Positions 49,114 through 64,000 of a stretch of DNA of 64,000 nt are shown one piece after another. Source of the DNA: Actinoplanes sp. TBRC 11911 (lineage in GTDB: Bacteria > Actinomycetota > Actinomycetes > Mycobacteriales > Micromonosporaceae); assembly GCF_012933445.1 (NCBI RefSeq), contig NZ_JABBNC010000005.1, forward strand, positions 248,001-312,000, in the 5' to 3' direction. A model generated the notes under the pieces. The model saw nothing but the letters and a program-made list of their open reading frames with translations. It did no database searches and was not told the origin of the DNA. A program made the translations under genes and the position numbers. How positions within the stretch are numbered: the stretch's first letter is position 1; every line of letters starts with the position of its first letter.

Positions 49114-51846
49114 TTAGTGCTTCTTGAACACCGGCATGGTGGCCAGTGTGGTGGTGATGTCCTGCGTGGTGCCGCCCCGATACGTCTTGCCGGTGAAGAT
49201 GTCCGTCCAGCTGTTGCCGGGCGGGAACCACACCGAGGTGGTGGCGGTCGTACCCGGCGTGGTCACCGGTGCCACCAGGTAGTCCGGGCCGTAGAGATAC
49301 TCGGAACCGGCGGTGGCGTACGCGGCCTGCTCCTTGGGGTATGCCAGATACATCGAGCGGACGATCGGGGTGCCGGTGCGGGTGGCCTGCTGGGCCGCGG
49401 CGTACGTGTAAGGCAGCAGTTTCTCCCGCAGCTGCAGGAACTTCGTCGCCGACGCGTCCGCCTCCGGGCCGTACTGCCAGGGCAGCCGGTCACTGTGGTT
49501 GGAGTGCAACCGGTCGATCGGCTGGAACGTGCCGAACTGCACCCACCGGGCGTACAGGTCGTCGGGCAGTTTCGTGCTGCCCGGTTCGCTGCCCGGCTGT
49601 TGCAGGCCGTTCGTGTGCCCGCCGATGTCGTGGCTGACCGCGGCCAGCCCGGTCGCGGCCGATTCGCCCGGGGTGTAGCCGACCTCCATCTGCAAGGTCT
49701 GCCAGTCCGAGGTGGTGTCGCCGGTGAAGTGCAGTGTGGTGCGTTTGTCGGCCCACGGGCCGGTCGCTACCGGGGTCGGGCTGCCGTAGCCGCCGGCCTG
49801 CAGCGAGCCGTACGCGCGGGAGAAGGCGAAACCGGTCTTGTCCGCGTACTGCTGGTTGATCCACGCGTCCGGGGTGACGCCGGCGAGCGAGGACGTCGAG
49901 CTGTCGCAGCACCAGTCCAGCCACCAGAAGTCAGGCTTGGCCATACTGTCGTGGAGCTGCATGTACGCCTTGAGCTGGTCCGGGTCGCCGAAGTCGAACG
50001 CGTAGCAGTCCGGGCCGCCGTTGCAGCCGACCTTTTGCAGCTTGCCCTTCGCGGTCTTCTGCGCCTGCGCGAACTTCGGATCCGAGCCGAGGATGCTCGG
50101 GTGGATGTTGATGCCGGTGTGCAGGCCCTGCTTCTTGGCCCAGGCGAAGAACGCCTTCGGGTCCGGGATGCGGGTCGGGTCCAGGCTCCAGCCGTTCCAC
50201 TTGTCCGGCGCCTTGACGTCGGTGTCGATGACCAGCGCGTCGAGCGGGACGCCCTCGGTCTTGGCCTTGGTGACGATGTTCTCGAAGTCGGCCGCGGTGC
50301 GGTCGTAATACTCCGAATACCAGACGCCGTACGTCCACTTCGGCAACAGCTTGGTCGGGCCGGTCAAGGTGGAGAGCTCACTCAGGCCCTTGGTGAAATT
50401 CTGCCCGTACGCGAAGACGTAGCCGTCCTGTTCTGTTGCCGGCCGTGGCTTCGTGTTTTCGAGGGCTGATGCCGAGTCGTCCAGCAGTGACCAGCCGTCC
50501 TGGTAGAGCAGGCCGGGGTAGGTCGGGGCGGAACCGTCCACGCCGTCCAGGCCACGACGGTAACCGCCGAGCGCGGCGTGCGGGGCGAGGATCGGATCGG
50601 TCGCCTTGGTGACGGCGACCGTGTCCACGTTCACCTTGCAGCTGGTGTCGGTGGGGCAGGCCAAGGTCACGGTGTCGGTGCCCTTGGTCAGGTGGACCGG
50701 GGTGCTGACCGTGTTCCAGTAGTCCCAGCCACTGGTCGGTGGCAGGGATACGGTCGTGCCGTTGACGTCCATGGTGCGGGTGGTGCCCTGGCCGTTGGCG
50801 TACCGGATCTGGACCTGGAAGTTGCCGGTGGTGGGCACGCCGGTCACCGTGAGGGCGTCGGCGGAGGTGGTGCTTTCCAGGCCCGCCAGGAAGCCGGTGC
50901 CCTCGGCGCCATTGTGGTCGTTCGCGGGTTTCGCGCCGCCGGTGAGCGTGCCGGTCTCGGCCGCGCCCACGGTGCCGAACGAGAGCGGCTGTGCCTGCGG
51001 CGGGACCGGGGCCGGGAACGGGTCACCCGGGTTGACCACGGCGAGGCTGTCGATGTTCACGTTGCCGGAGTCGTTCGGGCCGCGTACCAGGCTGATCTCG
51101 TGCCGGCCCGCGGTGAGGTCGAGGTTTGTGCCAGCCAGCCCCCACGTGTCCCAGTTGGCGGTGGTGGGCAGGGTCAGCGTGTGGCCCGCGTCGCCGTCGA
51201 CCTGGACGGTCAGGGTGCGGGGCACGGTCTGGCCGTCGCCGCCCGCGCTGTTGGCGTAGCGGACGGTGAGCTGCTGTGTGGTGCTCGAGGCTGCCGTCAC
51301 CGCGAACTTGAGGTTGTCGCCGGTCGACTGCCAGCCCGCCGCGAAGCCGCGGCCCGTGAAGCCACGGTGGTCGGTGGCCACGCCCGGGCCGCTGAGCTGC
51401 AGCGATTCGGCCTCGCAGAGGGTGCCGAGGGCGCAGTCCGGGGCGCTGTGGCCGGCCCAGGGCTGGGCCTGCACCCGCTGCTTGCCGGCGTTGAGCGCCA
51501 CGGTGAGGTTGTCGGCGGTGAAGGCGCCCGAGCCGACCCGGTAGCGCAACGTCATCTGACCGGTGTCGATGGTGAGCCAGCCGTGGTCGGTGCGCTGAGT
51601 GAAATGCGTACGGGAAAAGTCATCGCGGCCGACCACGTTGAACGTGCCGGCGTCGGTGAACTTGCCGTCCTTCTGATATTCGGTGCGGATGAGGGTCGGC
51701 GAGAGCACCTCGAAGCGCGCGTCCCCGGAGCGGATCGCGTGGTCCTTGGCCTTCTCGTGGCTGGCCTGAGCGGGCGCGGAGGGGGCGAGCAGGAGTCCCG
51801 TGAGGAGAGTGGCGGCCGCGGCGGCAGCTGTCCCGCGATAGAGCAA
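49114..51846 (-). CDS. Secreted GH31 alpha-glycosidase with CBM35-like modules
   Basis: This 910-residue protein starts at TTG 51846 with GAGGAG upstream. A signal peptide (TLLTGLLLAPSAPAQA) is followed by a GH31 N-terminal domain interrupted by two CBM6/35-like modules (about residues 140-270 and 295-415; each ends in NVNIDSLAV or KVNVDTVAV). The GH31 barrel follows (LPKWTYGVWYSEYYDRTA). Asp644 in FWWLDWC is the likely nucleophile, and DIGGHTNGLQ is typical. GH31 enzymes cleave alpha-glucosides, xylosides or galactosides from extracellular polysaccharide. It stands alone, so substrate and control are not evident. Confidence 0.92.
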   Translation of the reverse strand: MLYRGTAAAAAATLLTGLLLAPSAPAQASHEKAKDHAIRSGDARFEVLSPTLIRTEYQKDGKFTDAGTFNVVGRDDFSRTHFTQRTDHGWLTIDTGQMTLRYRVGSGAFTADNLTVALNAGKQRVQAQPWAGHSAPDCALGTLCEAESLQLSGPGVATDHRGFTGRGFAAGWQSTGDNLKFAVTAASSTTQQLTVRYANSAGGDGQTVPRTLTVQVDGDAGHTLTLPTTANWDTWGLAGTNLDLTAGRHEISLVRGPNDSGNVNIDSLAVVNPGDPFPAPVPPQAQPLSFGTVGAAETGTLTGGAKPANDHNGAEGTGFLAGLESTTSADALTVTGVPTTGNFQVQIRYANGQGTTRTMDVNGTTVSLPPTSGWDYWNTVSTPVHLTKGTDTVTLACPTDTSCKVNVDTVAVTKATDPILAPHAALGGYRRGLDGVDGSAPTYPGLLYQDGWSLLDDSASALENTKPRPATEQDGYVFAYGQNFTKGLSELSTLTGPTKLLPKWTYGVWYSEYYDRTAADFENIVTKAKTEGVPLDALVIDTDVKAPDKWNGWSLDPTRIPDPKAFFAWAKKQGLHTGINIHPSILGSDPKFAQAQKTAKGKLQKVGCNGGPDCYAFDFGDPDQLKAYMQLHDSMAKPDFWWLDWCCDSSTSSLAGVTPDAWINQQYADKTGFAFSRAYGSLQAGGYGSPTPVATGPWADKRTTLHFTGDTTSDWQTLQMEVGYTPGESAATGLAAVSHDIGGHTNGLQQPGSEPGSTKLPDDLYARWVQFGTFQPIDRLHSNHSDRLPWQYGPEADASATKFLQLREKLLPYTYAAAQQATRTGTPIVRSMYLAYPKEQAAYATAGSEYLYGPDYLVAPVTTPGTTATTSVWFPPGNSWTDIFTGKTYRGGTTQDITTTLATMPVFKKH

Positions 51847-52277
51847 GATGCGCTCCTCGTCTCATATGGAGGAAATGAGTCGATGACAACGCTGTCACTT
51901 GCCCGAAACACATGTCAATGGATCACCCCCAGTGGCGCGCGGCACACCCACCCCCACCGACCCCACGCGCAGCCGCGGCGGCGCGCCCGTCGCGTCGCGC
52001 AACGCGCACACCCACACCGGCCGGCAACCCGGCCAACGCACCACACGCGGCACACCCACCAACACCGACTGAGCCGATCAACGGCGAACCGCCGATTAGG
52101 GTCCAGCGCATTCGGCGATCACACAGTAGGTGTGGGATATTCACGGTCGACAGGGAGAGTGACCGACAGGTGCAGGGCTCTCACCTGGTCATTCGTGGAT
52201 CGATTGGGTCGCGGTTCGACCATCGGGTGGTGTCGACGGCAACGTAGACAGACCGCCGTGCCCGGACGACACGTGCG
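51847..52277. other. 431-bp intergenic region
   Basis: The stretch holds the promoter of the GH31 gene (leftward) and the 3' flank of the TA module. About 51930-52070 is C/A-rich (CACACCCACC-type) and resembles the minisatellite islands in composition, but no repeat unit or hairpin element copy is seen. No gene is supported. Confidence 0.5.
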
Positions 52278-52799
52278 CTACCCGGCGAGGGCCCGGCGGA
52301 GGTCCTTCATCAACAACAGCAGGTGCATCGGGTCGGTAGGGCTCGGTTCGAACTTGGCCAGGCGCAGGTAGAAGTCTCGGGCGCTGTCGGATTCGCAGTG
52401 GATGAGCACCGCCCGCACGCCGATGACCTCTGCCGCGGTGGCGATACGCCGCAGCGCATCGACAACCAGAGCACGCCCGAGCCCCGCACCCTGCGCGGTG
52501 CGGTCGACGCCGAGCCGGGTCAGGATCACCACGGGCTGGTGGTAGCGTCCGGCACCCTGCCTCAGCCGCGGAGAGGCGTCCGCCGGGGCGACACTGCCGG
52601 CCGCCAGGGCGTAGTAACCGATCACCCGTCGATCCGGGTGATCGGTGTCGCCGACGACGTAGACACGCGACAGGCCGGCCCGGTGCGCCTGCAGGGCGTG
52701 CTCGGCCAGCCAGACGGACTGGGCCAGCGAACCACAGTCGAAGCCGGTCACCACATGCGTGGCCGCCAGCGGCTCGACCGGCGAGAAGCGGGAACTCAC
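52278..52799 (-). CDS. GNAT acetyltransferase toxin, TacT-like
   Basis: This 173-residue GNAT protein has the acetyl-CoA loop RTAQGAGLGRALV and the TacT-family features VIGYYALAAGSV, LTRLGVD and DFYLRLAKFEPSPTDP. TacT-type toxins acetylate the aminoacyl group of charged tRNA to stop translation. GTG 52799 overlaps the stop of the upstream DUF1778 gene (GTGA), the standard antitoxin-toxin order. Confidence 0.9.
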   Translation of the reverse strand: MSSRFSPVEPLAATHVVTGFDCGSLAQSVWLAEHALQAHRAGLSRVYVVGDTDHPDRRVIGYYALAAGSVAPADASPRLRQGAGRYHQPVVILTRLGVDRTAQGAGLGRALVVDALRRIATAAEVIGVRAVLIHCESDSARDFYLRLAKFEPSPTDPMHLLLLMKDLRRALAG

Positions 52800-53086
52800 C
52801 GCTGGGCCTCGCCCGCCGGGTCGTCCAGGACAGTCGGCTCACTCAACAGGTCACGCAGACCTGAGACGTCCTGAGCCGGGCGATCGAGCGCCTCGTCGAA
52901 CACCCGCCACGCGTCCTCGTCCAACAGGAACGCCCGCCGGTCAGCCAGCACGTCGGCAGCCGCGTCGGTGGCCGCCTTCAACACGAACGTCGACACACTC
53001 GCACCGGCGGCCTCACTGGCCGCCTCCAACAGCGCCTTCTGCTCGGCATCCACCCGCAGGTGCAGCCGCTCCGCCTTCGCACTCAT
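52796..53086 (-). CDS. DUF1778 antitoxin, TacA-like
   Basis: This 96-residue protein has an N-terminal ribbon-helix-helix (KAERLHLRVDAEQKALLEAA, then SVSTFVLKAA) and a C-terminal neutralising tail (AWRVFDEALDRP). It binds its own promoter and the GNAT toxin. ATG 53086 is used; longer frames upstream are not supported. An inverted repeat just upstream is a likely operator. Confidence 0.9.
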   Translation of the reverse strand: MSAKAERLHLRVDAEQKALLEAASEAAGASVSTFVLKAATDAAADVLADRRAFLLDEDAWRVFDEALDRPAQDVSGLRDLLSEPTVLDDPAGEAQR

Positions 53087-53510
53087 CACCCAAGTGTACG
53101 CACAACGTACGCCATCGCGAACCCCGGAAACCGAGACTGGTCCAAATCTGCTATACAGGATCAAGAAGCGGCCCGGCCGAAGCCGGGCCGCGCGCACGCG
53201 CGCAAGGCCTACGGCCCCGCGCGCACGCCGATCGAGGGCCGACGGTCTCACGCCTCGCGATCGTGGTCGCACCTACAACCCATCGACTCGCCTGATCGTC
53301 ATTCCTCGATGTTCTTGATCAACTGACATCACCCATGACAGCAACCGGCACGAACGCCGGCGTGTAGCGACGCATCCCGATGGCCGGACGAGGCGGTCAT
53401 CAAGCTGCGGAGTATTCCCGTATTCCACCCACTCCCACAGCGGGACGCAATCGAGGACAGCAGGCCAGCTTTCAGCATGAAGAGTGCAATGTTCGCAGAC
53501 GGCCCTGAAA
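53087..53510. other. 424-bp intergenic region with a strong hairpin
   Basis: Apart from the TacA operator it holds a perfect 10-bp hairpin, GCGGCCCGGC (53168-53177) with GCCGGGCCGC (53182-53191) and a CGAA tetraloop, about 320 bp past the stop of the DUF4240-like gene. It may end transcripts of the toxin locus or of a short RNA. No gene is supported. Confidence 0.5.
53096..53110. promoter_or_regulatory. Inverted repeat upstream of the TacA-like gene
   Basis: GTACG (53096-53100) and CGTAC (53106-53110) are perfect arms 5 bp apart, about 10 bp before the antitoxin start, the usual place for RHH autoregulation. Confidence 0.5.
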
Positions 53511-53914
53511 TTATCTCATTGGTTCGCCCGTGCGCCTTTGATACTCAGTTCGAGCAAGGTAAAGCAGCATCTCAGCTGACTGAAGCCTGGGGGCGACAAA
53601 TTCACTGAAGCGCTCCGATTCTGCGAGCACCTCGCGCACCTTCTCTCGCCCGGCAAGCAAGCAGGCGCAACGAGCGTAAAGGAAGTGATCGGCCGTCTGT
53701 TCCAGCATCAAACCTCCCGCCGATTCAATTTGTATCGCCGCAAGAGAACTCAAATCCAGAGCATTCAAGTTCTGACCAAGTTGATCTTGGAAGCTGACCA
53801 AATCCGGCAGGTCCAGCGCACCTAGTCGCTGCTCGACTTGCCCGACAGCCGCTTGAACTTCCGCTCGACTCGTAACAGCATTCGAGCCGATCGTTGACCA
53901 AAAATCAGTAGCCA

Positions 53915-53915
<1 letters not shown>
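53511..53915 (-). CDS. DUF4240-like protein, candidate immunity gene for the RHS toxin
   Basis: This 134-residue acidic protein has DFWSTIG at the start and a helical body with LDLPDLVSFQDQLGQNLN and CACLLAG, resembling DUF4240 proteins, which are frequent immunity-type partners of polymorphic toxins. The GTG start shares its G with the TAG stop of the RHS gene. Base composition is noticeably less GC-rich than the surrounding genes, as for exchanged toxin/immunity cassettes. Immunity function is inference from position and family. Confidence 0.75.
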
Positions 53916-60802
<6,887 letters not shown>

Positions 60803-60826
60803 CGTGCCTCTCCTGGTGAACATGGC

Positions 60827-63800
60827 TCAGAGCTCCGGGGCCGGGTTGAGGGCGGCGACCTGGGCTTCGGTCATCGCACCCTGATAGAGGTTCACGTCAT
60901 CGATGCCGCCGAACCAGGGCTCGGTGTAGGAGCCGGCTCTGGTGACAGGCGTAACCCAGCCGCCACCGACGGAGATGGGTCCGGTTGTGCCGAAGATCGG
61001 GTTGGACAACACCTGGCTGGCTTTGAGGGCGCCATTGACGAACAGGCTGATGCGGCGGGTACCGGCGTCGTAAGTGACGGCCAGGTCGTGCCACATGCCC
61101 TCGTCGTCGATCGACAGCGCTTCCGGTGCGAAGACGTGGACGTAGGTCTGGGAGGTGGTCACGTCGCCGGTCGGCACCATCACCTCGAATCGGTACGTGC
61201 TGACACCGCCAACGACCTCGGGGCGTGTGCCGAGGTAGAACGCCGATTGTGTGACGCCCTTGGCTGCGACGGCCGTCATCGTCTTGTCCAGTGCATCAAT
61301 ATGCACTCGGGCGGTCACGGTGAACGACTGGTCGGTTTTCAGGACCGGAGCGTCTTGCCAGACCGGGTTTGCCGAGTCGCCGGTGTTGCGCTGGGACACG
61401 CCGTATTCGCGTGTGGTCGTGCCGTAGTACGGGTCGCTGGGGTCGTCCCAGAACAGTTGCTGATCGTCGAAATTGGCGTAGTTGCCTGCTGCGCCGTTGA
61501 GGACCTCGACGCCTTGTGTGAAGCCGAGGCGTTTACCGAATCCGGTGTGGTTGTCCGGTTCCGCGCAGGTATTCGCGATGGTCGTCGACCAGCAGGGCGT
61601 CGCGTCCTCGAAGTCCCACTGTGCGACCTGGATCGCGTTGAGGATGCCGCGTTCGCCTTCGACCGCCTGGTCCGGGTCGGTGTCGTCGCCGGTGAGGTCT
61701 TCCTGCACGATCGCCCGGTCGAACAGTTGCAGGTCGGCGAGGGCGCCGTAGAACGGGGCGGCGATGTTGCCCGGGCCGAGCATCCGGTCACCGACACGCA
61801 CCGGCCCGGCCGATGCCCACCCAGGGAAGGTGGTGGCGGCGATCTGCTGGCGCAACACCCCGTCGGTCCAGATCCGCATCTCACGCTGGGGGGCGTCGAA
61901 CGCGGCCGCGACATGCATCCACTGGCCGGCGGTCACGTTGTTGATTGAGCAGTCGAACATGCCGGGAGCCGAGACCGCGATGTCACTGGCGCGCATCGTG
62001 AAACACAGCGACTTGTCAGCGACACCGTCACCGCTGCGGTCGTCGGGGCGGTACTCCAGTTGAAAGTTGGTGCCGTTGAGCCCGTCCTGAGATAGCAGGT
62101 TCTGGAAGACGTCGAGCCTGTCCAGCTTCACCCACACCGCGAAACCGAAACTCTTCGACGTGTCCAGTACCGGGCCCGAGGTCATCAGATCCCCGCTGCC
62201 GGTAAACGTAGCCTGGGTGCCGTCGACCAGCCGGCCCTTGTCGGTCCAGGTGACGGCATTTACGGAAAGAGGGGTATCACCGGCCAGCCCCGGCTGCAGG
62301 TCCGCGGTCGCCGCGCTGGCCGCGACACCGGGATAGGTTTCCAGACCCCACCGCGCGACCGCGGGCGAAGCCCGGTCGACGGTAAACGTCAGCGAGCCGT
62401 CCCCGACGTTGCCGGTCGCGTCAACGCCCTGCAGGTACAAGGTGTTCAGCCCGTACTTGGGCGGAGTCAGTGTCACGATCACCGACTTGCCGGAGGCCGT
62501 CGACGTGGTCGGGGTGACCTCGGTGACCGCGGCGTTCCACCCGTAGCGGAATTTCGTCACGTCGGTATTCGGGGAGCTGATCGTGAACTGGCCAGCCTTA
62601 CCCGGACCGTCCGGCTGCACCGCGACCGTGCCGGTCACCGTCGGATCCTGGGTGTCGATGGTGAACGTGCACCACGCCGACGGGTTGCTGCTCTGGTTGT
62701 ACGGGCTCGGATCGGTGCCCTTGACCCGGAACTGGTAGGTCTGCCCGTTCGCCGCCCCCGACGCCACCGCACTCGTGGCGAGGGTGTTAGCAGGCGTGCT
62801 GCTCACCGCCGGCGCGGTCATCGCCTGCCAGGCGCTACCAACCAGGTGCTGCCACTCCCACGTCGCTCTGATCGACTGGGTGGTGTCGGCGTCGGGCATC
62901 TTCGCTGAGAACTTCACCGCGGTCGTGCCGATCCCCCAGCGTGGCGGTCCCGCAGCGCACCCCGTTCACATAAAACTCGGTCGGTGTGCCCGGTTTGGCG
63001 TCCACATCGGTGATCAGCTTCGCGTCCGCGGGGAGGTACTTCTTCCAGCGATCCTGGGTCGACTCCCCCGCGATCGTCGAGTCGACCGCGGAGAAGACGA
63101 ACGTGCTCGATGCTGAGCCAGCTGTCGCCGCACCCTGGATCGCAGCCTTCACCGCATCGGTATTGAAGTTGATTGGCGGATCGGGCTGCGGGGAGTCACC
63201 ACAGCCGTTGCCCTCGTTGGCGTGCGAGGACACCTGCGCCATCATCCCCAAATACCAGCCGGTCGTCTTCCACGGCGTCCGCGGTGTCCCCGTCATCGGC
63301 TTGGAGGTCAGCATCGTGTTCGGCGTGTTGACGCACGAATACGAATGATCGACCTTCATCTGCACGTACGCGTCATAGACGAACTTCCCCTTGATCGCCG
63401 TCGTGGGGAACTCGAACAGCGACCGGTAGATGATCCCGCTGTTGGGATCCTTACCGACGCGGGCAACGCTCAGATCCGTGTTGTTCGAGTTGTTGTTGGT
63501 CGAATACGCCCACCGAGTCTTGCCCGTACTCCACGCCGGATCGATAAACACCGGGAACGTCGCGGTTGCCAGCAAGTCGGCGTCCGGAGTGAGTACCAGA
63601 TCCCCTGATGAGGTCAATGCCGTGGTGACCGGCGCCGTCCGCGCCATGTCCGCCGGGACGCCTGGTGTCGACGGATCGCCACTGTCACTCGCCTGCCCGG
63701 CAACCGACGCACGCGCCGACGCCGGCGGAGTGCGGGTGGAATCCCACATCATCGGAGCCGCCGCGCTCGCCAAGGTTGCGTCACGGCCGACGGCGGCGAG

Positions 63801-64000
63801 CGACCCGTCTCGGGCACGTCGCATCCGCACGTCCCCACCCAGATCGAAGGTCACGTTCGACAGCTTCGAGTTCGCGGCAGCCTCGGCCGTCTTGACCGCC
63901 AGCACATGGGAGAAGCCGTCCGCGGTTGCCCGCAGCACCAGGTCCACATCCGGAAGCACGTCCGCGTAGGTAGCGGAATCACCGGACACCGTAGGCTTTC
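60827..64000 (-). pseudogene. LamG-domain secreted protein, frameshifted and 5' truncated by the window
   Basis: Two leftward frames make one protein: 62937-64000 (continuing beyond the edge) and 60827-62937. The first encodes the DVLPDVDLVLRAT/HVLAVKTAEAA region and a DNRLRE-like beta-rich domain ending NGVRCGTATLG. The second encodes VKFSAKMPDADT, Fn3-like parts and two LamG domains (LDTSKSFGFAVWVKL; LKTDQSFTVTARVHI). Frame changes at a run of five C (62933-62937 on the + strand); with four, the reading is GTATLGIGTTAVKFSAK without a break. It could be a true mutation, phase-variable slippage or an assembly error. It lies 25 bp before the RHS gene in the same operon. Confidence 0.82.

Noticed and set aside
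53168..53191. tRNA or rRNA fragment
   Set aside because: Only a single GC hairpin is present; no cloverleaf or TPsiC-like sequence is found around it.

Overview
The window is strongly GC-rich DNA with third-position G/C codons, frequent GTG/TTG starts, ATGA/GTGA stop-start overlaps, F420-type and mycobacterial-type gene families, and secreted LamG/RHS proteins. This points to a filamentous actinobacterium, most likely Micromonosporaceae (Actinoplanes-like). The genus is an inference from gene content. No rRNA, tRNA, phage or IS transposase genes were seen.

Layout. 1-1543: the end of a DUF234-type ATPase, then a nucleotidyltransferase/partner pair that looks like a toxin-antitoxin (TA) unit. 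1631-3782: a drug-exporter-type MFS gene and a divergent TetR gene sharing a palindromic operator. 3863-6997: a secreted subtilase. 7117-9039: a LysR regulator of the type found beside CO dehydrogenase genes, and a quinone oxidoreductase. 10339-19470: a carbon monoxide dehydrogenase locus, read leftwards as coxM-coxS-coxL-coxF-coxD-coxG-coxE, with a divergent XdhC/CoxI gene. CoxL carries the form I active-site loop AYACSFR, so this is a genuine aerobic CO oxidation system. 19306-25371: mixed metabolic genes (Pr6Pr and DUF4190 membrane proteins, GMC oxidoreductase with XRE regulator, methyltransferase, SDR, cupin). 27523-35625: haem peroxidase, F420-type oxidoreductase, hydrolase, YdcF, D-amino-acid oxidase, XRE regulator, PAP2-like protein, ACC deaminase and GntR regulator. 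36252-40605: four tightly packed genes (fatty acyl-CoA reductase-like, SDR, PlsC acyltransferase, alkyl-DHAP synthase) that together match every step of peroxisome-type ether-lipid synthesis. 40708-48830: CYTH protein, Tat-exported sugar isomerase, a second TetR/MFS pair and an SRPBCC-ArsR-DUF899 operon. 49114-51846: a secreted GH31 glycosidase with CBM-like inserts. 52278-53086: a TacAT-type TA module. 53511-64000: a polymorphic-toxin locus made of a frameshifted LamG protein, a 2295-residue RHS protein ending in HINT and GIY-YIG nuclease domains, and a DUF4240-like candidate immunity gene.

The most unusual signal is non-coding. Three large intergenic islands (9040-10338, 25372-27522, 45838-47094) each carry one copy of a roughly 160-bp structured element. 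Its layout is conserved: GTCTCA, 27 bp, a 12-bp GGAYGATCRTCC palindrome, 61-62 bp, then a long hairpin with 18-bp arms. Each copy is flanked by minisatellite arrays with different periods (62, 45/21, 22, 70, 17 and 41 bp), most of them not multiples of three. I do not recognise this element family.
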